Positions 19,597 through 29,005 of a stretch of DNA of 64,000 nucleotides are shown in pieces. This DNA comes from Leptospira sp. GIMC2001 (GTDB lineage: Bacteria > Spirochaetota > Leptospiria > Leptospirales > Leptospiraceae): assembly GCF_028462125.1 (NCBI RefSeq), contig NZ_CP115468.1, forward strand, positions 2,137,097 through 2,201,096. The letters run 5' to 3'. The notes below the pieces were generated by a model. The model saw only the letters and a list, made by a program, of their open reading frames with translations, searched no databases and was not told where the DNA came from. Within the stretch, counting starts at the first letter, position 1, and every line of letters begins with the position of its first letter. The position numbers were made by a program, and so were the translations under genes.

Positions 19597-20747
19597 GAAA
19601 TAGATACCAAATCTTCTGGGAGATTTTCTAGATAGTGAATGATTTCAGATATTCTCTCAGGTTTTTCTCCGATCCAATAATACACCCAATCTCCAGTTTT
19701 ATGCAATCCATCCGCTTCCTTAGCATACCACTTTGTTATAGAATTGTATTTTTTAGCTCTCCAAAAAAAGTTAGGATAGATTTCGCGCATTCTATCCCAA
19801 ATATCACGACCTATACCCTCACCACGAGCGATCTCATCAACTGCAAATTTGGAAAGTAAAATTCCTATCGGTGTTGCAACCATCAATGCACAAGCTTTGT
19901 ATTCAGATTCTAAAATGATCTTCACAATTTTTTGATCAAAAAAATTGGGTTTAATTGCCTTTCGAAAAGACGCCTCAACCAAATTTTTGAGTTTCGGCAT
20001 TTCTACTTGATCTAAACTATCTAAAATATGAATCTGACTTCCTCGCTTAACTAATGTTCCACTACCTTTTACAGTAAATAATTCTTTTAGTAAAAGGGCT
20101 GGTGAAGTTATAGATACCGTGAATTTTAATTTATTGTTTAATAGAAATATATCTTTTATAAAAGTTAATAACTTTGAATCATTTTTTCCTAAGCCTGAAT
20201 CATGGATTAGTTTATCAAAATCTCTTTGAAGACTAATAATAGAATAGTTGCCCGCATCATTTCTCTTTCTTATTCCTGAATTAGAATTGAGAATAATTAA
20301 TTTATTGGATTCGAGAATTCTCAAAACCTCACTAATCTTTTCAAATCCATTAGTTTCATCTTCTTCATTAAGAATTATCGGAATTTTGTGATCGGATATG
20401 CATTGAACAACTTTTGATTTTAAATCGCCAGACATCCGAATCAATTGCATTGGTACAAATTTCTCTGTATTCTTATGTTCTGAATCAGTTATGCCTTGAT
20501 ATAAAAAAGTTTTAATATAACTTGGAATTGACGAATGTAAGTAGACAACTGGATACAATTCTAGGCTATGCAATACTTTTAAATCATATAGTAAAAGATT
20601 CCAAGATTCATAAATCGATTCAGCTGTCGGGTAAACTAGTCCAAATTTCCAAGGTTCTAAAGATCGAAAAAATTCTAAATACCGAACACCATCTGTTCTC
20701 TCTTCTGTAACTTCAAGAAGTTTGGTTATTATTTCTCGGGTTTCCAT
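19593..20747 (-). CDS. N-acetylglutamate synthase, kinase-like domain fused to GNAT domain
   Basis: A 384-residue protein. The first 250 residues follow the amino-acid-kinase fold (GSGTLVKRGSQIHIL near 230-245) but lack the KxGG and VHGGG phosphate loops of acetylglutamate kinase. The corresponding stretches read FGLVYPTAES and VVYLHSS. The last 140 residues are a DUF619-type GNAT domain with acetyl-CoA loop ARGEGIGRDIWD and the block FFWRAKKYNSITKWYAKEAD. This is the vertebrate-like NAGS layout also seen in some bacteria, making N-acetylglutamate for arginine synthesis. The kinase half is probably regulatory or structural. It overlaps the upstream methyltransferase gene by 19 bp. No other arg gene is in the window. 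Confidence 0.75.
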   Translation of the reverse strand: METREIITKLLEVTEERTDGVRYLEFFRSLEPWKFGLVYPTAESIYESWNLLLYDLKVLHSLELYPVVYLHSSIPSYIKTFLYQGITDSEHKNTEKFVPMQLIRMSGDLKSKVVQCISDHKIPIILNEEDETNGFEKISEVLRILESNKLIILNSNSGIRKRNDAGNYSIISLQRDFDKLIHDSGLGKNDSKLLTFIKDIFLLNNKLKFTVSITSPALLLKELFTVKGSGTLVKRGSQIHILDSLDQVEMPKLKNLVEASFRKAIKPNFFDQKIVKIILESEYKACALMVATPIGILLSKFAVDEIARGEGIGRDIWDRMREIYPNFFWRAKKYNSITKWYAKEADGLHKTGDWVYYWIGEKPERISEIIHYLENLPEDLVSIS

Positions 20748-22111
20748 TCGATCGTGTATCTAACCATTTTTGATTTTATTTGCGAATTTTTTAGACCCAT
20801 CTCTGCATCTTTTTTTAGTTTTAAATAACCCAATAATGATGAATCACCTGTAATTAAACAGAGTTTTGTATTAGGAAAGGAATCCTTAAGAGTACGTCCT
20901 ATAAAAGAATAGACCTCGCTTGCTTCTTCTCTTGTGCCCATTCTTTTGCCAAATGGGGGATCTGTTACAATCCAGATCGGTTCTTCTTTAGGATTCTTGC
21001 GATCCAAAATATGATTGAGATCATTGAGATCACCATATTCAAAATGAATCAGATCTAAGACACCAGCTTTTTTGGCATCTGTTTTTGCTTGTCTCAATGC
21101 ATCTTCAGATAAATCCAATCCGATTAAAACGGGAAAGTTAGAGCTTTGCATTAGATCTTCAGATTCGATTTTCTGTTTTGGTCGATCAGTATCATTATTC
21201 AATAATTTAGATCCAGAATTCGATTTGGATTTTAAATCTAGATCATCAATTTCGTTTGGAAATAAATTTTTGAATACATAGGATTTCTTAAGTCGGTCTA
21301 GATTTCTCGCTTTTCCATTTTTGATATGCAGAGCAGCTTCAATAAGAATTGTCCCTTGCCCACAAAATGGATCAATCAATGGAGATTTTTTATCCCATTC
21401 CGAGAAATTCAGAATCGCAGAAGCTAGATTTTCCCTGAGCGTTGCATCGCCAACCGATCCTTTGTATCCTCGTTTGGTCAGACTCAACGGATCTAACAAA
21501 ATTTCAACTTTCGCATGATCCATGTAAGATCTTAGTAAGATTCCTAAATCAGCATCATCTCTCTGGACATCAGGAATGGGTTTCTCGATTTTTCTAAATC
21601 GATCCAGTATTCCATCTTTCAGACGATACATCGCAAAACGTGAATCGGGAAGGCAATCTTTTGTTTTAGAATCAAGTCGAAAACTAACTCTTGGTCCTAG
21701 GAAATCTTCCCAAGGGAAAGATATAGTTTCATTATAAAGATCATCATAATCGCGAATTTTCCAATCGGCGATTGTAAAACCGATCCTTGAACTCACTTCT
21801 GTGGAAATAAAAAATTGAAAAAGTTGATGAGCTTTTCCTTTGAAAAAAACTCCACCTCGATTCTGAGATGTAATCTTGAGGTTATGAGATTGAATTTCTG
21901 CAACCAAAAGGTTAGCAAGTCCATCACTGCAGGCAGCATGGAATTCTAACTCTTCTGGTCGAAAAAATTGAAATTTACTCGCCGAGTTTTTCTGCGAGGA
22001 ATCGTTCGATTCCAATATCTGAGATGATGGATTGTTGGGTTTCGATCCAGTCGATATGCTCTTCCTCGGATACGAGGATTTTTTCGAGAAGTTCACGAGT
22101 TCCATTGTCAT
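20729..22111 (-). CDS. THUMP-domain class I RNA methyltransferase (RlmL/TrmN-like)
   Basis: Up to 460 residues. The THUMP region starts around FHAACSDGLANLLVAEI. The methyltransferase core has DPFCGQGTILIEAA (SAM-binding loop) and TDPPFGKRMG (the DPPF catalytic motif), typical of N2-methylguanine methyltransferases acting on 23S rRNA or tRNA. The start is uncertain. The ATG at 22111 lies deep inside bacterioferritin (137-bp overlap), and the first 45 residues are a Ser/Lys/Asn-rich stretch that looks like out-of-frame readthrough. A TTG at 22015 would shorten the overlap to 41 bp. No ATG, GTG or TTG occurs between the bacterioferritin stop and the conserved THUMP start. Confidence 0.82.
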   Translation of the reverse strand: MTMELVNFSKKSSYPRKSISTGSKPNNPSSQILESNDSSQKNSASKFQFFRPEELEFHAACSDGLANLLVAEIQSHNLKITSQNRGGVFFKGKAHQLFQFFISTEVSSRIGFTIADWKIRDYDDLYNETISFPWEDFLGPRVSFRLDSKTKDCLPDSRFAMYRLKDGILDRFRKIEKPIPDVQRDDADLGILLRSYMDHAKVEILLDPLSLTKRGYKGSVGDATLRENLASAILNFSEWDKKSPLIDPFCGQGTILIEAALHIKNGKARNLDRLKKSYVFKNLFPNEIDDLDLKSKSNSGSKLLNNDTDRPKQKIESEDLMQSSNFPVLIGLDLSEDALRQAKTDAKKAGVLDLIHFEYGDLNDLNHILDRKNPKEEPIWIVTDPPFGKRMGTREEASEVYSFIGRTLKDSFPNTKLCLITGDSSLLGYLKLKKDAEMGLKNSQIKSKMVRYTIEWKPEK

Positions 22112-22445
22112 GAGAGGCTACGCAAATGTCTATTCCCTTATTCAATCGATCCACTGCAGCATATTCCAATGACAAATCATGTTCCAAAATCTCAGGAAAG
22201 TTTTTTCCAACTTTGATAACCATATATTTCTGAAGATCAGGAACGCCATTTAAATAGAGAATTCTATCTATAATTGCATCTGCATGCTTCATTTCCTCGA
22301 TAGACTCATGCTTCAAAAAATCAGCAATTTTTAGATAACCCCAATTTTTACATAACTTTGCATGAATAAAATATTGATTGATTGCTGTAAGCTCTGCGCA
22401 TAAAACATCTGCGAGAACAGTTAATACCTCTTGTTTTCCTTTCAT
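21975..22445 (-). CDS. bfr: Bacterioferritin
   Basis: A 156-residue iron-storage protein of the normal length for the family. The ferroxidase ligands are visible: Glu18 (CAELTAINQYF), Glu51 and His54 (HESIEEMKHAD), Glu94 (HDLSLEYAA), and Glu127/His130 (SEEEHIDW). The haem-ligating Met52 is in the MKHAD motif, so it is bacterioferritin rather than plain ferritin. A strong GGAGGG ribosome site precedes the ATG. It is divergent from the thiolase operon, with 63 bp between the starts. The RNA methyltransferase frame overlaps its 3' end. Confidence 0.95.
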   Translation of the reverse strand: MKGKQEVLTVLADVLCAELTAINQYFIHAKLCKNWGYLKIADFLKHESIEEMKHADAIIDRILYLNGVPDLQKYMVIKVGKNFPEILEHDLSLEYAAVDRLNKGIDICVASHDNGTRELLEKILVSEEEHIDWIETQQSIISDIGIERFLAEKLGE

Positions 22446-22508
22446 AAAAACCCTCCGACTTCATGGTAAATTGTTTTCTCAAGACATGCAATCTATTTTA
22501 TTGGAATT

Positions 22509-23615
22509 ATGCCTGAGGTATACATCCATGCTCCAAAAATGAGTCAATTTGGTAAGCATTCAACAACTGTACTTGAACTGAGTCTCAATACTGCAAAAAA
22601 ATCTCTCAGTGAATTCCAAAATCATAAAATCGAATTTCTAATTTTCACATCCTTCTGTCCGGAAAATTACACTGGAGAATACCATATCCCGAATCGAATT
22701 GCCGAAGGTCTTGGATTAACAGAAATATTCTGCTTAAGATCGGAGACGGCTTCAAGTAGTGGAGCAAGTGCATTTCATCTAGCATGCAATCTAATCGAAT
22801 CGGGAAGGTTTGAATCTGGGATGGTTGTTGCAACGGAAATCATGTCTAAGCTTGATCGGGAGGCAAATAATTTATTGCTTGGAAAAGTTCTATCACCGAA
22901 ACAAATTTCCCTCGGAATGTCGATGGCACAAGGTGGTGCATTAGTAGCAAATCGATATATGCATGAATTCGGATATACCAAAAAAGATCTATTCGCGCTG
23001 TCGAAAAAATTACATGATAATGGTTGCCATAATCCAAATGCACAAATTCAAAAAAATATTTCATGGGAAAACTATTCAAAATCTCCTATGATTGCTTCCC
23101 CTCTATGTCTATATGATATTTCACCTCTATCTGATGGATCTGTTTCATTAATTGTTTCCAAGAATAAAAGCAAAGTAAAAGTTAGAGGGCTTGGATATGG
23201 AACAGCTGCTGTCGATTCATCAATTATCAATAATTCTTTTCCTGCTTCCAATTTAGCATTTGATAAAGCATACAAAGATGCAAAACTAAATCCAAAAGAT
23301 ATTAGAGTCGCTGAACTACATGATGCTTTTACAATATTTGAAATAATCGGAATGGAAGATAGCGGGATGTTTGAAAAAGGAAAAGGACTTAAATCAGTTG
23401 TAAACGGAGAAACCCATCCGGACAATCGACTTCCGATCAATCCGTCCGGTGGCTTAAAATCTAGAGGTCATCCCGTAGGTGCATCTGGACTCGCTCAAAT
23501 AGCTGAAATTATACGATTCTGGAATAAACGTCCAGAATTAAATATTGGATTAACTCATTCCATAGGTGGACTTGCAACAAATAACTTTGTTACCATTTTG
23601 GAACATTTATCATGA
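22509..23615 (+). CDS. Thiolase-superfamily protein lacking the nucleophilic cysteine
   Basis: A 368-residue protein of the SCP2-thiolase/acetyl-CoA acetyltransferase type. It keeps ELHDAFTIFEIIGMED (the HDAF motif), PINPSGGLKSRGHPVGASGL (the catalytic His loop) and THSIGGLATNN at the end. The usual EAACASG segment with the acylated cysteine reads ETASSSG, putting Ser82 at the cysteine position. The second catalytic cysteine is also absent, as in archaeal-type members. Normal Claisen condensation or thiolysis is therefore doubtful; a hydrolytic, scaffolding or beta-ketoacyl-related role is possible. It overlaps the glycosyltransferase gene by ATGA, an unusual pairing. Confidence 0.82.
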   Translation: MPEVYIHAPKMSQFGKHSTTVLELSLNTAKKSLSEFQNHKIEFLIFTSFCPENYTGEYHIPNRIAEGLGLTEIFCLRSETASSSGASAFHLACNLIESGRFESGMVVATEIMSKLDREANNLLLGKVLSPKQISLGMSMAQGGALVANRYMHEFGYTKKDLFALSKKLHDNGCHNPNAQIQKNISWENYSKSPMIASPLCLYDISPLSDGSVSLIVSKNKSKVKVRGLGYGTAAVDSSIINNSFPASNLAFDKAYKDAKLNPKDIRVAELHDAFTIFEIIGMEDSGMFEKGKGLKSVVNGETHPDNRLPINPSGGLKSRGHPVGASGLAQIAEIIRFWNKRPELNIGLTHSIGGLATNNFVTILEHLS

Positions 23616-24694
23616 AACAAGCATATCAAAATATACTTATAATACAAACTGCCTTTTTGGGTGATCTAATTCTGACGACTCCCTTCGTTCACCAGGTGAA
23701 GAAGCTGTATCCCAATTCGAAGATAACCATTGTGGTTAATCAAGGAACCGCAAGTGTATTAGAAGGTAATCCAGATTTGGATCAAATACTTCAGCTCGAT
23801 AAGAAAAGAGCAAAGAAAAGTGTAAGCTACTTTGTAAGATTTGCTTATGAACTCAGGAAAAAGAAATTTGATTTAGTATTGAGTCCACATTTTTCCTTTC
23901 GATCAAGTCTGCTGTCCTGGTTAACCAAAGCAAAAGTTAGAATTGGCTACAAACAGGCAGGTTTTTCTTTTCTATATACAAAAAAGGTGAACCGTCCGCT
24001 GCAAGGAATGCATGAAGTGGATAAATTATTTTCTTTGATTTATGATAATACAATTGAATTCCCAAAAGGACGGGAGAGAAGACCTTATCTATATCCTAAG
24101 TCCGAAGATATAAACTTCGTCAATAGTTTATTATCCAAAGATATACAGGATTTTATTCTCATTTCGCCATCTTCTCTTTGGGAGACAAAAAGATATCCTT
24201 CTTCTGGATTCATAGAACTCAGCAAAATCATTTTGGAAAGAACCAATCTGGCAATTGTGCTAAGTGGATCTCCAAGTGATTTAGAATTAACTAATTCAAT
24301 TTACGAATCTGTCATCGAATCAAAACCGAAATGGAAAGAAAGACTTCTGAATCTGGCTTGCAAAACAAATCTAATTCAACTTGCTGGATTGATTTCAAAA
24401 AGTAAAATTATTGTATCTAATGATTCGTCTCCAATTCATTATGCCTCAGCATTTAATATTCCTACATTGATGATTTATGGTGCAACGATTCCTGAATTTG
24501 GATATTCAACCTTAGTCGAAAATCAGGAAATAGCGGAGATAACTGGACTTGATTGCAGACCTTGTGGCATTCACGGAGGACGAATCTGTCCCGAAAAACA
24601 TTTTAGATGTATGCTAGATCAAGATCCAAAAACCCTCTTTTCGAAAATTGAAAATATTCTAAATAGAATCTACAATAAAAGTGAGAAATTATGA
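23612..24694 (+). CDS. Glycosyltransferase family 9 (ADP-heptose:LPS heptosyltransferase-like)
   Basis: A 360-residue GT-B enzyme. The N-terminus carries the family signature ILIIQTAFLGDLILTTPFVH with the following LYPNSKITIVVNQGTA and NPDLDQIL. The C-terminal donor-binding region has KIIVSNDSSPIHYASAFNIP. The last 60 residues include four cysteines (LDCRPCGIHGGRICPEKHF and CMLDQ), common in this family. It probably adds heptose to the lipopolysaccharide core at the inner membrane. It is coupled by ATGA overlaps to the thiolase homologue before it and to the aminopeptidase after it. Confidence 0.87.
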   Translation: MKQAYQNILIIQTAFLGDLILTTPFVHQVKKLYPNSKITIVVNQGTASVLEGNPDLDQILQLDKKRAKKSVSYFVRFAYELRKKKFDLVLSPHFSFRSSLLSWLTKAKVRIGYKQAGFSFLYTKKVNRPLQGMHEVDKLFSLIYDNTIEFPKGRERRPYLYPKSEDINFVNSLLSKDIQDFILISPSSLWETKRYPSSGFIELSKIILERTNLAIVLSGSPSDLELTNSIYESVIESKPKWKERLLNLACKTNLIQLAGLISKSKIIVSNDSSPIHYASAFNIPTLMIYGATIPEFGYSTLVENQEIAEITGLDCRPCGIHGGRICPEKHFRCMLDQDPKTLFSKIENILNRIYNKSEKL

Positions 24695-26001
24695 AAGAAA
24701 TAGACTATTCTGTTTTCCAACAAAGAATTAAAAAAGTTCAATCAAAACTCGAGTCCGATGATTTACTTATTTTATTTGCAGCTTCTCATAAAATTAGAAA
24801 TCGAGATGTTGAATATAAATTCAGACAAGATTCAGACTTTTACTATCTAACTGGAATCGAAGAACATGATTCAATACTCGTTTTAAGCAAAAACTATTCA
24901 TGTATGTTCTGTCTTCCGAAGAATAAGGACGAGGAAATTTGGACAGGGATACGCTTAGGTAGAGCAAAAATAAAAAAATACCTTAATTTAGATGAGGCTT
25001 TCGATATTAGTGAATGGGAGAAAACCTTACCCAATTTATTAAGCAATAAAATTAGATTATTCTATTTCTTTGGTAAGAACAGCATTCGTGATACAGAAAT
25101 TATTCAAGCCGTAGAAAAAGTTTCTTCTCGTTCAAGAGATGGCAAATTTGGTCCAGAAAAAATTGAGCAGCCGAGTTTCTTACACGAGATGAGATTGATC
25201 AAGACACAAGAAGAAATCCAAATCCTTAAAGAAGCAGCGAGAATTACTTTTCTCGGACATAGTCAGCTTTTCAATGAAGCAAAGGCTGGAATGATGGAAT
25301 ATGAATTGGAAGGAATTCTTGAGAAAGCATATCTCTCCGAAGGAGCTTGGGGTGGGGGATATGGACATATTGTAGCTAGCGGTAAAAATGCATGCATATT
25401 ACATTATGTATCCAACAATGCAATGCTGAAAAATGGTGATATTGTGTTAGTTGATAGCGGAGCAGAAATCAAAAACTATACTGCGGACGTTACCCGTTGT
25501 TTTCCTGTTAGCAATAAATTCTCGGATGCACAAGCACATATTTACCAACTTGTTCTAGCAGCGCAGAAAAATGCAATCTCTATGGTTCAATCTGGGCGTC
25601 CATTTTACGATATTCAAAATGTAACGATTCGGTTTTTTGTCGATTGTCTAATTGATCTAGGTATATTAGAAGGATCCATTGATAAGAATATTGAATCGGG
25701 CGAATACAAACGATTCTACATGCATAAAATCGGCCATTATCTAGGAATGGATGTTCATGATGTGGGTAAATACTATATCCAAGGCAAAAATCGAGCGTTG
25801 GTTGATGGAATGATAGTCACAATTGAACCAGGTCTGTATTTTGATCCAGATGATAAAACTATACCGAAAGAGTTCAGGGGAATTGGAATTCGAATTGAAG
25901 ATGATATTTTGGTATCTGGTAAGAAGCCAATCAATCTAACTGAAGCGATACCAAAAGAATTATCTGATATCGAAGAGATTAGAGCCTTCGCTAATTCTTA
26001 A
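24691..26001 (+). CDS. pepP: Xaa-Pro aminopeptidase (aminopeptidase P)
   Basis: A 436-residue M24 metallopeptidase that removes an N-terminal residue preceding proline. An aminopeptidase-P N-terminal domain ([20 protein letters not shown]) is followed by the pita-bread catalytic domain. The dinuclear metal ligands are present: the two aspartates in [20 protein letters not shown], the His in [15 protein letters not shown], and the glutamates in [11 protein letters not shown] and [11 protein letters not shown]. It overlaps the glycosyltransferase gene by ATGA and converges on the M20 gene with an 11-bp overlap of the 3' ends. Confidence 0.93.
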   Translation: MKEIDYSVFQQRIKKVQSKLESDDLLILFAASHKIRNRDVEYKFRQDSDFYYLTGIEEHDSILVLSKNYSCMFCLPKNKDEEIWTGIRLGRAKIKKYLNLDEAFDISEWEKTLPNLLSNKIRLFYFFGKNSIRDTEIIQAVEKVSSRSRDGKFGPEKIEQPSFLHEMRLIKTQEEIQILKEAARITFLGHSQLFNEAKAGMMEYELEGILEKAYLSEGAWGGGYGHIVASGKNACILHYVSNNAMLKNGDIVLVDSGAEIKNYTADVTRCFPVSNKFSDAQAHIYQLVLAAQKNAISMVQSGRPFYDIQNVTIRFFVDCLIDLGILEGSIDKNIESGEYKRFYMHKIGHYLGMDVHDVGKYYIQGKNRALVDGMIVTIEPGLYFDPDDKTIPKEFRGIGIRIEDDILVSGKKPINLTEAIPKELSDIEEIRAFANS

Positions 26002-27187
26002 GATAATTCCAAATTGCTTTCTTTAATATAGAAAGGCCATAGATCATTGCATCCTCATCAAAATCGAAAAAGCTGCTATGATGAGAATGTGTAAACCCTT
26101 TGCTTGGATTCCTCGAACCAACAAAAAAATAACAACCTGGTACCTTCATAAGAAATGCAGAAAAATCCTCTCCACCCATTGTTCTTGTATTTTCTTCTGT
26201 AAGGGAATCTTCACCTAATACCTCTATTACGGACTTGCGAACAAGATCAGCCATGTTCGAATCATTGATTGTAGGTTTATCAATTCTTGTATAAGTCCAT
26301 TCAATCTCAGCACCAAAACCGGAAGCAATATTTCTTACCAATTTTTCTATTTTTTCTGGAACGGACTCATATACAGATTTAGAGAAAGTTCGAACAGTTC
26401 CTGTTAAAGTTGCCGTTTCTGGAATCACGTTAAAAGCATTACCACTATGGAAAGAACCGACAGTGACAACGCAAGAGTCCAACGGATCAGTATTTCTAGA
26501 TACAATTGTCTGAAGTGCAGTAACTATATGAGATCCTACAACGATCGGGTCAACTGTATGTTGAGGCATAGCGCCGTGGCCACTGATTCCTTTGATCTTG
26601 ATTTCAAATTGATCAACCGAAGCCATCATAGTTCCATTGACCACTCCGACTCGACCGATATCTATATGATTCCAAACATGTAGAGCAAGACAGGCATCCA
26701 CATTGTATTTTTCTAATATTCCTGCCTCAATCATTCGATCCGCACCACTTCCGCCTTCTTCAGCAGGTTGGAAAACTAACAAAACACGACCTTGTGGAAT
26801 TATAGATTTCAAATCTTCATGTAAGTCCGATGCTAAACCCATGAGGATAGAAGTATGTCCATCATGACCGCAGGCATGCATAATTCCTTCATGGGTTGAT
26901 TTATAATATACATTATTCTCTTCAAAAATGGGAAGTGCGTCCATGTCAGCACGAACCAGTAGGGTCTTGCCTGGTTTTCCTGAATCAATCAAACAAACGA
27001 TGCCAGTCTCAGCAATACCACCTTCATAAGTAAAATTTAAAGTAGTTAAGTGTTTTTCAACAAACTTTGCAGTCTGGACTTCTTCGTATTTTAATTCCGG
27101 ATGCTTGTGAATGGTTCGTCGATTCGATACCATTTCCTGATATCTCTGATCGGATACTAAATTAGATAACATGTCATTTAGACTCAT
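25991..27187 (-). CDS. M20-family amidohydrolase (hippurate hydrolase/N-acyl amino acid deacylase-like)
   Basis: A protein of about 398 residues with [14 protein letters not shown] at the start, [44 protein letters not shown] and [10 protein letters not shown]. These are the metal and catalytic motifs of the M20D amidohydrolases that release free amino acids from N-acyl or peptide conjugates. The ACGHD segment has the cysteine typical of this subgroup. Starts compete: ATG at 27187 overlaps the tolC-like gene by 14 bp, whereas ATG at 27172 lies one base after that gene's stop and would remove only five residues. The two genes are clearly co-transcribed. Confidence 0.9.
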   Translation of the reverse strand: MSLNDMLSNLVSDQRYQEMVSNRRTIHKHPELKYEEVQTAKFVEKHLTTLNFTYEGGIAETGIVCLIDSGKPGKTLLVRADMDALPIFEENNVYYKSTHEGIMHACGHDGHTSILMGLASDLHEDLKSIIPQGRVLLVFQPAEEGGSGADRMIEAGILEKYNVDACLALHVWNHIDIGRVGVVNGTMMASVDQFEIKIKGISGHGAMPQHTVDPIVVGSHIVTALQTIVSRNTDPLDSCVVTVGSFHSGNAFNVIPETATLTGTVRTFSKSVYESVPEKIEKLVRNIASGFGAEIEWTYTRIDKPTINDSNMADLVRKSVIEVLGEDSLTEENTRTMGGEDFSAFLMKVPGCYFFVGSRNPSKGFTHSHHSSFFDFDEDAMIYGLSILKKAIWNYLKN

Positions 27188-28865
27188 CAAAAAGGGAACC
27201 GGAACTTGGCATACCCGCCTTTACAGCTTCCTTTTCCACTTCAGCTAAAATTCTATAGATATCCACTCCATATTTTTCAAATATGAAATTTTTTGCTAAA
27301 TCATATCGTAAAAGGTTGATATTATAATTGATTTTTGCCTGAGTTACAGCAAGTTCTGTTTGAACCAATGCATCAAGTGCAGTTTTAACAACGACTGCAT
27401 TGTATCTACCTTGTCTAAATCTTGACAAAAGGCCGTTATAGTATTTTTGATTTTCAACTTGCGTTTGCTTGGTCTCTTGTAGAACTGCGTAGGATGATTG
27501 AATATTATTCCATCTATCTTTTAACTCATCTCGAATTCCGTCGCGAAGTTGCTTCTCGGCAATATCCAAATCGGCGATATCCACTTCTGCTGCACGAATT
27601 TCTGCTTTTGTTTCTTCATTCCATAGAGGATAATCAATCTTCATTTCTGCATACAATTGAGGAAATAAAAATGCATAGGCTGACTGATTGGGATTTGACC
27701 AGTTGTATTGAGGACCCAATACCGACTGAGCTATACTGCCATATGTGAGGCTTGCTTTCACAGATGGTTTTTCTTCTTCTTCGGCATTGGCGAGCCCCAA
27801 TTTCGCCATTTCTTTGGATCGTCTAATGGTAATTAAATCAAGCCTATTACTATAAGCATAGTCAATGTCCTTTTCTAGGTTCACTTTAGCTGGAGGTTTC
27901 TCGTTCAGATCCGTTAAACCAGAAATTGATGAGTTAGTATCCACATTGAGAATTCGTACAAGATCTCTTTCTTTTTGTAATCTCTCAATTTTCGCTTTTT
28001 CCAGAATGGATTCAGTTTTACTCAAAACTGAATTCCATTGATTGACTTCAAAATTTTCGGACAAGCCCAAGCCTTGTTTACGAATCGTTAAGCTACGAAT
28101 CTCTTGTGTATTCTTAAGTAAATTTTCATAAGTTGTAACTTGTGAGTCGTAGATCGATAGGGACCAATAGTCAATTAGTACACTCACAACAAGCTGAGTC
28201 AAAATATTGATCATCTCGTCTCTTTTCAATTTTGTTTGATTGCGTAGAATCTTTTTTGTATTCTCTTCTGACTGTCCAAAAGAGTATTTTAATAATTCTT
28301 GAGAGAGTGTAAAACTCAAACCTCCTGTATAAAGGGGAGGGATTGCTAGAATGCTAAAACTACTAGGAGTATTGTTACCTTCAAATGCAGATGAGTCGAA
28401 GCGTTGTGTATATCCTTCTACTTTGAAATAAGTTCCTTGAGCAAACTGCTTTTCAATTCCTGCAGAAATTCTATCTTGGCTAATTTTCGTTCCTTGAAAA
28501 AGGTTTACATTGTTCTGAGGTAGTTGTTGCTTAAAAACTGTAACTCCACCAACTATTTTCCAAATAAATTTGGATTCGTTTTTTAGTTCAGGACTATCCG
28601 CTTTTAAAATTTCAAATTTTGCATTTTGTACAGTTAAATTATTGGAAATTACATATTGTACTGCTTGATCAATCGTGAGATTTAACTTTTTTTGTTTAGT
28701 AAGCTCAGGAAGAATTAGCCCAGGATTTTCCAACTCATTAATCGCAGCTCTTCTTATCTGCTCATCAAATTCATCAGAATTCAAGTTTGAAGGAAGCGAA
28801 AGCAACAACGAAAACGACAGAATAGGAACCGCGAGTGATGCCTTTCGATTGTAAAAGAGGTTCAT
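27174..28865 (-). CDS. TolC-family outer-membrane efflux/export channel
   Basis: A 563-residue protein with a signal peptide ([20 protein letters not shown] followed by LLSLPSN). Two related halves of long heptad-rich helices alternate with beta strands, the outer-membrane efflux protein pattern. Repeated segments include [20 protein letters not shown] and [28 protein letters not shown] and [11 protein letters not shown] are typical TolC signatures. No inner-membrane pump or adaptor gene is adjacent. Instead it is followed within the same transcript by the M20 amidohydrolase, so its partner must be encoded elsewhere. It is divergent from the YyaL gene with a 140-bp gap. Confidence 0.88.
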   Translation of the reverse strand: MNLFYNRKASLAVPILSFSLLLSLPSNLNSDEFDEQIRRAAINELENPGLILPELTKQKKLNLTIDQAVQYVISNNLTVQNAKFEILKADSPELKNESKFIWKIVGGVTVFKQQLPQNNVNLFQGTKISQDRISAGIEKQFAQGTYFKVEGYTQRFDSSAFEGNNTPSSFSILAIPPLYTGGLSFTLSQELLKYSFGQSEENTKKILRNQTKLKRDEMINILTQLVVSVLIDYWSLSIYDSQVTTYENLLKNTQEIRSLTIRKQGLGLSENFEVNQWNSVLSKTESILEKAKIERLQKERDLVRILNVDTNSSISGLTDLNEKPPAKVNLEKDIDYAYSNRLDLITIRRSKEMAKLGLANAEEEEKPSVKASLTYGSIAQSVLGPQYNWSNPNQSAYAFLFPQLYAEMKIDYPLWNEETKAEIRAAEVDIADLDIAEKQLRDGIRDELKDRWNNIQSSYAVLQETKQTQVENQKYYNGLLSRFRQGRYNAVVVKTALDALVQTELAVTQAKINYNINLLRYDLAKNFIFEKYGVDIYRILAEVEKEAVKAGMPSSGSLFDESK

Positions 28866-29005
28866 AAAATTCGGTTCAAAGCTTCCTGTTTGTCAATATG
28901 AAAACCATATCCGATAGTTCAAGAGAAAATGAATTTTTGTTCATTGAAACTTCAAGCTTATATTCGACCCTGGTCTAGAGTCAAAACTGAGAGAAAACAC
29001 TATAA

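Noticed and set aside
23072..23440. 122-codon minus-strand frame opposite the thiolase homologue
   Set aside because: Antisense to the HDAF-containing region; no independent support.
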